DNA of 64,000 nucleotides from Thalassotalea fonticola (GCF_032911225.1 NZ_CP136600.1:930001-994000), one strand, 5' to 3'. Counted from the stretch's first letter, positions 28,774-37,403 are shown. Translations and numbers: made by a program. Notes: generated by a model from the sequence alone, not told the origin.

Positions 28774-29759
28774 GCGGTTCAAAACCATTAGGCTTTAAAG
28801 TATTAAACCCTGGAATGCTAACGCTTATCCAAGATTTAGGCCGTTACGGTTGCCATGATATAGGTTTAACTACTGGCGGGCCATTAGACCCTGAGGCATT
28901 CAAATGGGCAAATAAACTACTTTTTAATGATTTAAATGAATCAGCATTAGAAATATCCGTTGGCGGGTTAGAGCTTGAAGCTCAGGTAAATACTGATATT
29001 TGTGTTACAGGGGCTAAAATACCTTTCACCATTAATGGTAATAAAACGCCACAATGGCAATCAATTACTGTACATGTAGGTGATAAAATTGCATTCGGTT
29101 TTGCCAGTGAAGGAATGCGCAGCTATCTAGCTGTACATGATGGTTTTCAAATATCTCCAACGTTTGGTAGCAGCAGCACAGTCGTTAGAGAAAACATTGG
29201 CGGCATTAACGGTACGAGATTACAAGGTGGAGAAGTAATTCCTTGTTCATATTATGAAAGTAATGCCAGTCATTTTAAATTAGTAGATAAACCTGTTTAC
29301 AGCAATTCTATTACATTACGAGTAATAATGGGTTATCAACAAAGTGCATTTACGGATGTGCAAAAACAAATCTTTTTCTCCAGTACATACAACGTGACCG
29401 AAAGCTGCGATCGAATGGGTTATCGGTTAAGCGGTGCAGAGATAAAGCCTGCGGTTGATGGAATTTTATCTGAGGGTATTTGTTTAGGAGCTATTCAAGT
29501 ACCGGCGAATGGCCAGCCAATTATACTAATGAACGATCGTCAAACTATTGGTGGCTACCCGAAAATTGGTTCAGTTTTATCGATTGATTTAGCGAAACTT
29601 GCCCAATGTGGTCAAGGAGCTACCATAAAATTTGAACAAATAAAGATAGAAGATGCGCATAACCTTTTACATTTAGAACAAGTGAAATTTGCACAAACAC
29701 CAATGGCGAATACAGAAACTACATTAGTTTATCAACACGAATCTCCTGTTGATAAGTGA
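28770..29759 (+). CDS. pxpC: 5-oxoprolinase subunit PxpC (KipA-like, carboxyltransferase fold)
   Basis: A 329-residue protein of the biotin-dependent carboxyltransferase-like family, with VLNPGMLTLIQDLGRYGCHDIGLTTGGP (quoted only in part as a motif: IQDLGRYG, GGPLDPEAF), RSYLAVHDGF, SCDRMGYRLSG, LSEGICLGAIQVPANGQPI and MNDRQTIGGYPKIGSV. It is the third subunit of the PxpABC oxoprolinase. It overlaps pxpB by 4 bp, and its TGA overlaps the GTG of the DUF4392 gene. In Bacillus subtilis the complex acts on 5-oxo-L-proline; whether this version accepts the D form is an open question here. Confidence 0.94.
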   Translation: MSGSKPLGFKVLNPGMLTLIQDLGRYGCHDIGLTTGGPLDPEAFKWANKLLFNDLNESALEISVGGLELEAQVNTDICVTGAKIPFTINGNKTPQWQSITVHVGDKIAFGFASEGMRSYLAVHDGFQISPTFGSSSTVVRENIGGINGTRLQGGEVIPCSYYESNASHFKLVDKPVYSNSITLRVIMGYQQSAFTDVQKQIFFSSTYNVTESCDRMGYRLSGAEIKPAVDGILSEGICLGAIQVPANGQPIILMNDRQTIGGYPKIGSVLSIDLAKLAQCGQGATIKFEQIKIEDAHNLLHLEQVKFAQTPMANTETTLVYQHESPVDK

Positions 29760-30646
29760 TTAAGAGAGATATTTTGACTGAATTAAACCAGAGCCAAATA
29801 AACCTTAGCGAACTTGAGTTAAGCAAACAGATTGAAGATTTACTTGTCGCTCTAAACCCGCGCGGTATGAAAGATATTCAACCGGCACTAAAGCCTGGAT
29901 ATTATCTTCGTGCAGCCCAAATTCTTAAAGGTTTAACCGGCACAGTTTTAATCGGAACAGGATTTCCAGTAACTGACACTTTTGAAACAGATGGACCAGT
30001 TGGTGCTATTGCTCTGTATAACGCATTAGAAGAACTTGGTGCACATCCCATTTTAGTTGGTGGAGAATCTTTTGTAAGTTTGACTGAAAATGAATATCGT
30101 GTGCATAAACTGATAGAAGGTGATTTCACCCATTCCAAACAAGAGGCGATAGATACCCTAGCGAAGTTACAACCGCAAGCAATTATTTCAATTGAACGTC
30201 CAGGCCTTTCTGAACAGGGGGGCTATTTTAATATGCGCGGTGAAGACATAAGTGCTTATTGTGCCTGTTTTGATCATTATTTAAATGAGGCTGCTTGTCC
30301 TACGATAGCCATTGGTGATGGTGGTAATGAGATAGGTATGGGTAATATTAAACAAGCAATTTCCGGTTTAGATATAACCCCATCAATAACAACATGTGAT
30401 GAATTATTGATTGCCGATGTTTCCAATTGGGGAGCATACGGGATCCTTGCGATATTAGGTATGTGGGTAAAAAATGATTTGCTTGCAAAGGTTGATCCAA
30501 TCGCCGTGCTTGAATATATATCAGAAAGAGGCAGCGTTGATGGCGTTACTCGAGAAAATAATTTAACTGAAGACAGTTTCCCTCCTGCTTACGGACATGA
30601 AATTATTTCAAACTTAAGAAAGTTAACAAAATTTATTAAAGATTAG
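29756..30646 (+). CDS. DUF4392 protein, D-glutamate cyclase C-terminal-type domain
   Basis: A 296-residue DUF4392 protein with GTVLIGTGFPVTDTFETDGP, GAIALYNALEELGAHPILVG, ISIERPGLSEQGGYFNMRG and AIGDGGNEIGMGN. In vertebrate DGLUCY this domain is fused behind DUF1445; here the two halves are separate genes around pxpABC. The GTG start overlaps the pxpC stop (GTGA). A TTG at 29774 behind AAGAGAG is an alternative start. It is probably a partner or second step of D-glutamate/5-oxoproline metabolism in the cytoplasm. The exact reaction of the lone domain is unknown to me. Confidence 0.85.
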   Translation: MIKRDILTELNQSQINLSELELSKQIEDLLVALNPRGMKDIQPALKPGYYLRAAQILKGLTGTVLIGTGFPVTDTFETDGPVGAIALYNALEELGAHPILVGGESFVSLTENEYRVHKLIEGDFTHSKQEAIDTLAKLQPQAIISIERPGLSEQGGYFNMRGEDISAYCACFDHYLNEAACPTIAIGDGGNEIGMGNIKQAISGLDITPSITTCDELLIADVSNWGAYGILAILGMWVKNDLLAKVDPIAVLEYISERGSVDGVTRENNLTEDSFPPAYGHEIISNLRKLTKFIKD

Positions 30647-30654
30647 AGAGTGTT

Positions 30655-31512
30655 ATGAGTATTGTATTTTTAAACGATTCGTTTATGCCAATGGAGCAGG
30701 CAAAAATTTCCCCTATGGATCGTGGTTTTTTATTTGGTGATGGCATTTATGAAGTGATCCCATCTTACGACACAAAACTAGTTGGCTTTGCCCCTCATAT
30801 TGCACGTATGCAAGAAGGTTTGGAGTTAATTGGCATAAAGCTTGACTGGAATGTCGATAAATGGCGCGAAGTCGTTGAGTCGCTTATTGAAAAAAATGGT
30901 GGTGGCAACCTAGGTATCTATTTACATGTTAGTCGCGGTAACGATGGTAAACGCTCTCATGCTTATCCTGAAAATGTAGCTCCGACCATCTACGCTTTTG
31001 CCTTTGATATTCCTGCGGCTACGGTTGCAGATAAAACCATTACAAAAACCTATAAAGTAAATTCAACAGAAGATTTACGTTGGAAACGTTGTCATATTAA
31101 ATCGACAGCTTTATTAGGAAATGTAATGCATTTTCAACAAGGCTTTACTGATGGTTGTAATGAAACATTACTATTTAACGCGAATAACGAATTAACTGAA
31201 GCAAGTTCTTCAAATGCTTATATTGTTAAAGATGGTGTAATTACAACGCCACCTTTAGACAATCAAATATTACCAGGTATTACTCGTTTAATTTTACTCG
31301 ATATCCTTGCAAAAGATGGTTCACTGAAAGTTGAAGAACGTGTTGTTACTATGGATGAAGTTGAAAACGCGGATGAAATTTGGTTAACCAGCTCGAGTAA
31401 AGAAGTCGCTCCGGTAATAGAATTTAATGGTAAGCAAGTTGGTAACGGTGAAATTGGCAATGTGTGGTTAACCGCACAAACCCTTTATAGCGCAGGAAAA
31501 TACAATTACTAA
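30655..31512 (+). CDS. D-amino acid transaminase (class IV aminotransferase)
   Basis: A 285-residue fold-type IV PLP enzyme. Motifs: MDRGFLFGDGIYEVIPSYD, the Schiff-base lysine Lys149 in RCHIKSTALLGN, ELTEASSSNAYIV and LPGITRLILLDI. Length and motifs fit D-alanine aminotransferase, which moves amino groups between D-amino acids and 2-oxo acids (D-Ala + 2-oxoglutarate to pyruvate + D-Glu). Branched-chain aminotransferases share the fold, but the HIKSTALLGN context favours D-amino acids. It lies 8 bp after the DUF4392 gene with an AGAGAGTG ribosome site. It would collect D-amino nitrogen into D-glutamate for the cyclase. Confidence 0.88.
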   Translation: MSIVFLNDSFMPMEQAKISPMDRGFLFGDGIYEVIPSYDTKLVGFAPHIARMQEGLELIGIKLDWNVDKWREVVESLIEKNGGGNLGIYLHVSRGNDGKRSHAYPENVAPTIYAFAFDIPAATVADKTITKTYKVNSTEDLRWKRCHIKSTALLGNVMHFQQGFTDGCNETLLFNANNELTEASSSNAYIVKDGVITTPPLDNQILPGITRLILLDILAKDGSLKVEERVVTMDEVENADEIWLTSSSKEVAPVIEFNGKQVGNGEIGNVWLTAQTLYSAGKYNY

Positions 31513-32618
31513 TGGCCCGTCCTACGAAAGCTTTAATTAGCAAAAGTGCTCTACGTCACAATTATAAAGTGGCGCAGTCATTGGCACCTGATTCGAATAA
31601 TCTAGCTGTGATAAAAGCGAATGCTTATGGTCATGGTGCCGTTGTAATTGCCTCTATATTAGAGCCTTTGGTACCTGCTTTTGGAGTAGCTTGCATTGAA
31701 GAAGCTATAGAACTGCGTCAAGGTGGTATATCTAAACCCATATTACTATTAGAAGGCATTTTTAGTAGTGATGAAGTAGAAATAGCAGTAGCTAACAACT
31801 TTTGGATTATGGTTGATAATTCCCAACAAGCAAACTGGGTGTTAAACGCTAAAATATCAGCGCCGGTAAAGGTTTGGTTAAAAGTTGACACAGGTATGCA
31901 TCGACTAGGCCTTCAACCTAACCAAGTTAATGACATTTATTTATCGTTAAGAGCAAGTGAAAATGTTTACGATGACATTATATTAACGACTCACTTCTCC
32001 AGTGCTGATGAGCATGCAAGTTCTGCAACCTCAAATCAAATTGCAGTATTTAATCAGACAAAGCTACAGCTCCAAAACTGTTTAGGCAAAAATGATGTTA
32101 TACCTTGTAGTTTAGCAAATTCAGCGGCTTTACTTGCTTTTCCTGAAACACGTTTAAATTGGAACCGCCTTGGTTTTATGCTTTATGGAAATTCACCTTT
32201 AGATCAAGATAATGAAGCGTCAAAAAGTTTAATGCCTGTGATGTCACTTAAATCGGCAATCATTTCGATTAGAGAAGTATCTGCAGGACAGTCCGTTGGT
32301 TATAATCAATCTTGGACCGCAACAAGAAATACTAAAATAGCCACTGTAGCAATTGGTTACGGTGATGGTTACCCAAGGAGTGCTAAATCTGGAACTCCAA
32401 CATTAATTAATGGCCAACGAGCACCATTAGCAGGGCGTGTTTCTATGGATATGATCACTATAGATGTGACTGATATTGTAGATGTTAAACTCGGTGATGA
32501 TGTTATTTTATGGGGAGCAGAGCTTCCCGTTAATGAAATTGCAGAATTTTCTGACACCATAGGCTACGAAGTATTAACGAGATTGTCGAGTAGGACACCT
32601 AGTATCCTAATCGATTAG
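31512..32618 (+). CDS. alr: Alanine racemase
   Basis: A 368-residue fold-type III PLP enzyme. Lys35 lies in AVIKANAYGHG and the second catalytic base Tyr264 in SVGYNQSW. Substrate-side motifs are GRVSMDMITIDVTD and YEVLTRLSSRTP. It interconverts L- and D-alanine in the cytoplasm. Its ATG shares one base with the upstream stop (TAATG), so it is translated with the transaminase. As last gene of the D-amino acid operon it probably serves catabolism (DadX-like), since a housekeeping alr normally lies elsewhere. Confidence 0.94.
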   Translation: MARPTKALISKSALRHNYKVAQSLAPDSNNLAVIKANAYGHGAVVIASILEPLVPAFGVACIEEAIELRQGGISKPILLLEGIFSSDEVEIAVANNFWIMVDNSQQANWVLNAKISAPVKVWLKVDTGMHRLGLQPNQVNDIYLSLRASENVYDDIILTTHFSSADEHASSATSNQIAVFNQTKLQLQNCLGKNDVIPCSLANSAALLAFPETRLNWNRLGFMLYGNSPLDQDNEASKSLMPVMSLKSAIISIREVSAGQSVGYNQSWTATRNTKIATVAIGYGDGYPRSAKSGTPTLINGQRAPLAGRVSMDMITIDVTDIVDVKLGDDVILWGAELPVNEIAEFSDTIGYEVLTRLSSRTPSILID

Positions 32619-32758
32619 TTATCAATAAAAATTATATTTAATCCGATTGATATAGAGCTATTTTCTAACTGGTTTATGTTTTTTATACAGGGTTTGTTGG
32701 TTTTTTCTGCAAACAATCAACTTTTATTAAATTATTTAGAAATATTTAGATTTAGCAC

Positions 32759-32787
32759 TTTACAAGTGCGCCGTCAGTCTTTAATAT
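32759..32787 (+). promoter_or_regulatory. Promoter of tRNA-Ser
   Basis: TTTACA, a 17-bp spacer and TAATAT; the -10 ends 12 bp before the tRNA. Confidence 0.7.
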
Positions 32788-32799
32788 TCGCAGCAACTC

Positions 32800-32890
32800 G
32801 GTGAGATGGCTGAGTGGTCGAAAGCACCGGTCTTGAAAACCGGCATGGGTTTGTAGCCCATCTAGAGTTCAAATCTCTATCTCACCGCCA
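32800..32890 (+). tRNA. tRNA-Ser (anticodon TGA)
   Basis: A 91-nt gene including an encoded CCA. The acceptor GGTGAGA pairs with TCTCACC; the anticodon stem CCGGT / ACCGG encloses a loop with TGA. It has a long variable arm (CATGGGTTTGTAGCCCAT) and a T-arm with GTTCAAATC. The long variable arm is typical of serine tRNA. Confidence 0.95.
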
Positions 32891-33180
32891 TATTAAGAAA
32901 AAAGCTCAACCAAAAGGTTGAGCTTTTTTCGTTTTAGAATTGAGATAAAAACCATAGGGTTTGTAGCGCTAATCCAATATAGAGTTCAGCCTATAACATA
33001 CCGCCATATTAAGAGAATAGCCCAACACCAGTTGGGCTTTTTTTATCCAAAATTTAGAGCATGGGTTTGTAGTGCTAATCCAATATAGAGCTCAGCTTAT
33101 AACATACCGCCATATTAAGAAAAAAGCTCAACCAAATGAGCTTTTTTCGTTTTAAAATTGAGATAAAAACCCATTGGGGG
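32844..33180 (+). repeat. Three tandem copies of tRNA-Ser 3' half plus terminator (two degenerate)
   Basis: Copy 1 is the tRNA itself from the variable arm (32844) through its terminator. Copies 2 and 3 start at 32953 and 33060 (periods 109 and 107 bp). They keep GGGTTTGTAG, ATAGAG(T/C)TCAGC, the CCGCCATATTAAGA 3' end and a hairpin (AGCCCAAC / GTTGGGCT with T-run in copy 2; a shortened stem in copy 3). The tRNA fold is lost in both. Traces that look like further copies lie near 33170 and 33380. Confidence 0.8.
32904..32933 (+). terminator. Terminator of tRNA-Ser
   Basis: Stem AAGCTCAACC / GGTTGAGCTT with an AAAA loop, followed by Ts. Confidence 0.85.
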
Positions 33181-33550
33181 GGGGTATAGCCAACTCATAC
33201 TAAAGAGTTCCAAAAGATGTATGGAACATTTTTTCACGAACTTTTTCGCCCGTAGGGTAAATTATATGGACGTAATTTATACAATCTCTATGTCCTGGCT
33301 TTGTATGCCTCCCCGTCAAAACCACATAGCTTCATCCATGAAGCGAACCGCTATATTTGAATAAAAACCTAAGAAAGGCATCGGTTTATAGCACGGAATC
33401 TATCTTAGAGTTCCCAAAAAAGGTGCCGAGTATATTTTAAATAATTGTAAGTTTGTATTTCTACACAATAGTCAACCTGTTATTTATTGCGATAATTGGT
33501 TATGCTTAAAATATCAACAAATAGTTATTTATTGATGAACTGAGGGTTTT
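33181..33550. other. Intergenic region after the tRNA-Ser repeats
   Basis: 370 bp starting in a run of nine Gs (33176-33184). It contains faint further copies of the tRNA-Ser 3' half and no credible ORF. The promoter of the TPR lipoprotein gene must lie in the last part. Confidence 0.5.
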
Positions 33551-34735
33551 ATGACGATAAATATTAAACTAACAGTCTTATTTATGGTGTTTAGTTTCTC
33601 CATGCTTTTATCTGCATGCTCATCTCATCCCGAGCAAGCTACCTTAGTAGATATTGATACAAGCAATTTGTTGTATGATGACGCTTTCCCAACCCACTCA
33701 AACTTCTCAATTGAAACAGAAAAGCAAATTTATGCTCTAGATGATGTTATGCAAAAATTTGTTAGTTCTCGCTTATTGCATGAAGAAGACCCATACAAAC
33801 GAGCACGTTTGTTGTTAAAGAAATTATTTCATCGTTCTCCAGAAGATTTAAGATATCAAAATGGAGCTAATTTAACCGCACAGCAAGCATTTCATCAAAA
33901 TACAGCTAATTGTTTGTCCTTGACTATTTTGGCCTACACGTTGGCTAAAAAAGCGAATTTAAAGATTGAGTTTCAAGAAGTGCTAATCCCTGAATATTGG
34001 GTAAGAGATGGCAATTATAATTTGTTAACCGGGCATGTAAATATCAAGGTTGTTGGAAATTTGAAAACCACGAATACAATAGTATGGGGCAATAAAGAAA
34101 CCGTTATTGATTTTGATCCTTATAATGTGAAAAAACATTTCCCTAAAAATCTCATATCCAAAAGCAGGGTAACAGCAATGTTTTACAATAATAAAGGAGC
34201 ACAAGCACTGGTAAGAAGTGAGTATGATTTAGCCTACGCTTATTTTAAAGCATCTATAGAACAAGAGCCTAACTTTAGCCCTGTTTGGGGAAACCTTGGG
34301 TTACTTTATAAGACGGTTGGCCTTAAGGGATATGGAGAGCAGGCTTATTTTGCTTCGGTAAATTTTAATTATAAAAATTATAATGCCTGGAATAATTTAG
34401 CTATATTAATGTCAGAACAAAATAGACATGAAGAAGCTAAACAGATTTATAGCTTTATTCACAAAGCTCGGATGAAAAACCCGTATTACCATGCGTTATT
34501 AGGTGAGGAAGCGTATTATAATGGTGACTACAAAGTAGCCATTGAGCATTACAAAAAAGCCAAATCAATGACCGATAAAGAACATGAGTTTTATTTTGGT
34601 TTAGCTAAATCTTTTTATAAATTAGGTAATTATAAAAAGTCAGAATTTTACCTACTAAAAGCTAAACGGTATGCCAATTTCAAAGATATAGAGGACAAAT
34701 ATCAGCACAAACTTAATTTATTATCTCGCTTGTAA
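33551..34735 (+). CDS. TPR-repeat lipoprotein with transglutaminase-like core
   Basis: A 394-residue protein with a lipobox (MLLSACSS) after a hydrophobic signal, so it is envelope anchored. Residues about 90-180 hold NTANCLSLTILAYTLAKKA and, later, LLTGHVNIKV, which look like the Cys and His parts of a transglutaminase-like cysteine protease fold. From about 215 on come TPR units (ALVRSEYDLAYAYFKASIEQEPN, NYNAWNNLAILMSEQNRHEEA, YHALLGEEAYYNGDYKVAIEHYKKA). The start follows GAGGG at good spacing. The stop shares a base with the downstream peptidase start. Function not recognised; it perhaps scaffolds or presents substrate to that peptidase. Confidence 0.8.
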   Translation: MTINIKLTVLFMVFSFSMLLSACSSHPEQATLVDIDTSNLLYDDAFPTHSNFSIETEKQIYALDDVMQKFVSSRLLHEEDPYKRARLLLKKLFHRSPEDLRYQNGANLTAQQAFHQNTANCLSLTILAYTLAKKANLKIEFQEVLIPEYWVRDGNYNLLTGHVNIKVVGNLKTTNTIVWGNKETVIDFDPYNVKKHFPKNLISKSRVTAMFYNNKGAQALVRSEYDLAYAYFKASIEQEPNFSPVWGNLGLLYKTVGLKGYGEQAYFASVNFNYKNYNAWNNLAILMSEQNRHEEAKQIYSFIHKARMKNPYYHALLGEEAYYNGDYKVAIEHYKKAKSMTDKEHEFYFGLAKSFYKLGNYKKSEFYLLKAKRYANFKDIEDKYQHKLNLLSRL

Positions 34736-35679
34736 TGGCAAGAATAAGTAAACGTATAAAGGCTTTAATAGCGGGGGGATTGGTTTATTTCTTCTGTATT
34801 CATCTACTTGCTTTTGAAGCTGACAACTCGCAGTTAATAGATCACCTTAAACAGCTATCCTCAAAAGAATTTTCAGGGCGTTATCCAGGCAGTAAAGGTC
34901 ACGCACTAGCCTCTAGATATATTGCCCAAAATTTATCACCAGCGAATCACAACAGCACTTTTTTTAGTGAACCTTTTCATTATGATTATGGTTTTAGCCG
35001 CAAAATAGGGGTAAATCATATTTTTATTAGGCAAGGTAAGCTTTTTAAAAATAAATTTATCATTATTTCTGCGCACTATGATCACCTTGGAAAAAAAATG
35101 GGGAAAATTTATTACGGCGCTGACGATAATGCTTCGGGTACGGCAGCACTATTAAGTTTAAAGCCCTGGCTAGAATCTATAGATACTAATTATACGCTAA
35201 TTCTATTAGCGACTGATGCTGAAGAATATGGTTTTAAAGGCGCGAAAGCTTTTTTGTCAGAGTCCAAAGTTAGACAAAAAGATATTATCTTCAATATAAA
35301 TTTAGACATGATTTCTTATGGAAAAAAACATAAAGCATTGTATATAGCTGCTTCCAGAAATCAACCTGAGCTTAAGTCATTAGTCGAACAGGTAAATAAA
35401 ATATCCCCTGTAAAGTTCATATTTAAAAATAAACTGGACAGTAATTCTATTTCGTCATTAAGAGCATCAATCAATTTACATAAAGCGAGTGATCATTACG
35501 AATTTCATAAAGTCGGCATACCATATTTATTCGTAACAGGTGATAACCATAAGAATTACCATTCCCCCAAGGATACGTTTAAAAACATTAACCTTGGCTT
35601 TTATTCAAATGCCTTTGAAAGTATTAAAAATCTTATCTGGGAAGTAGATCAAAATTTATCTCAAAAAACTGCAATATGA
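34735..35679 (+). CDS. M28-family aminopeptidase, exported
   Basis: A 314-residue protein with an N-terminal hydrophobic signal or anchor (about residues 9-27). M28 zinc motifs are in order: SAHYDHLGKK, YGADDNASGTAALL, ATDAEEYGFKGAKAF, INLDMISYG and the C-terminal NYHSPKDTF. This predicts a two-zinc aminopeptidase in the periplasm or outer face. It is coupled to the TPR lipoprotein gene by a TAATG overlap. Substrate unknown. The length is short for M28 proteins, which often carry extra domains. Confidence 0.88.
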   Translation: MARISKRIKALIAGGLVYFFCIHLLAFEADNSQLIDHLKQLSSKEFSGRYPGSKGHALASRYIAQNLSPANHNSTFFSEPFHYDYGFSRKIGVNHIFIRQGKLFKNKFIIISAHYDHLGKKMGKIYYGADDNASGTAALLSLKPWLESIDTNYTLILLATDAEEYGFKGAKAFLSESKVRQKDIIFNINLDMISYGKKHKALYIAASRNQPELKSLVEQVNKISPVKFIFKNKLDSNSISSLRASINLHKASDHYEFHKVGIPYLFVTGDNHKNYHSPKDTFKNINLGFYSNAFESIKNLIWEVDQNLSQKTAI

Positions 35680-35774
35680 ACATCATAATTAATCCATTTA
35701 CGCTATAATCTGTTTTTATTTTTAAGTAACAGCTAAGTATAATTACTATAAGCTCAATCCATGAGGCCGATAAT

Positions 35775-36338
35775 ATGGATAAAAAATTCATTACCGCACA
35801 AGAACTTCTTGAAGATTCATTTCGTGTTGCACATAAAGTATATAAAGATGGTTTTAAACCGCAGTTCATTATCGGAATTTGGCGTGGTGGCGCACCGATT
35901 GGTATTGCAGTACAAGAGTACTTTGATTACAAGCAAATCGAAACTGATCATATTGCTGTTCGTACTTCGTCATATTACGGTATTAACCAGCAAGCAAAAG
36001 AAATAAAAGTACATGGCTTACATTACCTTATTGAAAATGCTAATGCTGGTGACTCATTATTAATTGTTGACGATGTTTTTGATTCAGGCCGAAGTGTTGC
36101 GGCCTTGATTGAAAAAATCCAAGAGCAAATGCGGTTAAACACGCCAAAGGATATTCGAGTTGCCTGCCCGTGGTATAAACCACAAAACTCAAAAGTTGAT
36201 ATTGTACCTGATTACTATGTGCATTCTTCTGATGAATGGTTAGTGTTCCCGCATGAATTATCGGGATTGACTAAAGAAGAAATTATTAATGGCAAGCAAG
36301 ATTTGACCAATATTCATGACATATTATTTGAAGAATAA
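35775..36338 (+). CDS. Purine phosphoribosyltransferase family protein
   Basis: A 187-residue type I phosphoribosyltransferase with the PRPP-binding loop LLIVDDVFDSGRSVAALIEKI and the first loop GIWRGGAPIGIAVQEYFDY. It resembles hypoxanthine/xanthine-guanine phosphoribosyltransferases, which salvage a base and PRPP to a nucleotide in the cytoplasm. Base specificity cannot be fixed by eye. It appears monocistronic, with a weak terminator (GGGCAC / GTGCTC plus Ts) at about 36364-36385. Confidence 0.85.
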   Translation: MDKKFITAQELLEDSFRVAHKVYKDGFKPQFIIGIWRGGAPIGIAVQEYFDYKQIETDHIAVRTSSYYGINQQAKEIKVHGLHYLIENANAGDSLLIVDDVFDSGRSVAALIEKIQEQMRLNTPKDIRVACPWYKPQNSKVDIVPDYYVHSSDEWLVFPHELSGLTKEEIINGKQDLTNIHDILFEE

Positions 36339-36363
36339 TAAATTGTTATGATTTATATGAATA

Positions 36364-36385
36364 GGGCACTTAGGTGCTCTTTTTT
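36364..36385 (+). terminator. Terminator after the phosphoribosyltransferase gene
   Basis: A short stem GGGCAC / GTGCTC (one G-T pair) with six Ts. Confidence 0.5.
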
Positions 36386-36550
36386 GTTTTCAGAGAAGAT
36401 GGAATGTAAACTGCCACGGATGGTGATAAATTAGTAAAACTTCAGGGATGAATGATAACAATTTACCATGAAAACGTTAAAATTTAAGCGTTTTATGACG
36501 GAAGGAGTTTAGTATTAATTCGTATGGTACAAAATTATATTTGAGTAAGG

Positions 36551-36580
36551 GAAATAAAAAAGGTCTCACAAGAGACCTTT
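36551..36580 (-). terminator. Terminator of the MipA/OmpV gene
   Basis: Stem AAAGGTCTC / GAGACCTTT with a 4-nt loop; on the minus strand it is followed by TTTTTATTT. Confidence 0.75.
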
Positions 36581-36605
36581 ATATCATCAAACTAATTACT
36601 TATAA

Positions 36606-37403
36606 CTAGAATGTGTATGTAGCGCCAACTAATGCTGTTGTGCCTGAATCTTCCATTCCAGTTCCACGGTTAGTTGGAGCATCAGAGATAGCATCACCGT
36701 ATGAAGTTGCTAAAACAGCACCGATTAATGTCCATTGTGGAGCAATATTATATGTGCCAATAAGACCTACTGAAACGTTTGTAGTGCTTTCACCGCCAGA
36801 GAATAATGGGTCACCAGAATTCGCATTTGCACCATAGTAGAAGTAGTTAACTGAATCTTCTGATAATGATTCTGCTTTTACCATACCCGTTAATGTTCCT
36901 TTAGCTGACGCTAAGAAGGTATAACTAGCAGTGATATGCATTTCACCACCACTGTCTTCTTCAGACGAAGCGAGTAAAGATGCATCTAATTTAAACATAC
37001 CTGATTTCCACTGGGCGCGAACACCAGCTAAACCTGTATCGTCTACTTCATGCTCTATCCAAGGACCGTCACCACGATCATAACCTTTGCGAGATTGCGC
37101 AACCAAACCAACACGGAAACCTGTATCTTGAGGTTTCCAAGCCCACCAACCTAATTTGTTGTATTCGAAGTAAAACGTATCGTTGTAACTTACATTAATT
37201 AATGGCACTCCAGTTGATTCGGTATCATCAACACCAGCAAAAGTAGGCGCATTAACAACACCTAAACCTACAGACGCTTTCCAGCCAGATTTAGCTTCAG
37301 TTGGAGTATCTGGTACATCACTAACACTACCTGCAACACCAGACCCACCAGCCATAGCTGAAGTTGACGCTAAAAGTAGCGACGTAACTAATAATTTTTT
37401 CAT
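36606..37403 (-). CDS. MipA/OmpV family outer-membrane protein
   Basis: A 265-residue protein with a clear signal peptide (MKKLLVTSLLLASTSAMA-GG). A beta-barrel pattern of alternating hydrophobic strands ends in the aromatic TALVGATYTF. Motifs fit MipA/OmpV: WKASVGLGVVNAPTFAG and FYFEYNKLGWWAWKP. It sits in the outer membrane. Family roles include scaffolding murein enzymes and small-molecule permeability; none can be chosen here. Single gene with its own terminator; a 295-bp AT-rich gap separates it from the divergent PqiA-like gene. Confidence 0.85.
   Translation of the reverse strand: MKKLLVTSLLLASTSAMAGGSGVAGSVSDVPDTPTEAKSGWKASVGLGVVNAPTFAGVDDTESTGVPLINVSYNDTFYFEYNKLGWWAWKPQDTGFRVGLVAQSRKGYDRGDGPWIEHEVDDTGLAGVRAQWKSGMFKLDASLLASSEEDSGGEMHITASYTFLASAKGTLTGMVKAESLSEDSVNYFYYGANANSGDPLFSGGESTTNVSVGLIGTYNIAPQWTLIGAVLATSYGDAISDAPTNRGTGMEDSGTTALVGATYTF

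Noticed and set aside
33176..33184. Nine-G homopolymer as a phase-variable promoter element
   Set aside because: It lies in degenerate tRNA repeat sequence, far from the next start codon, with no promoter around it.
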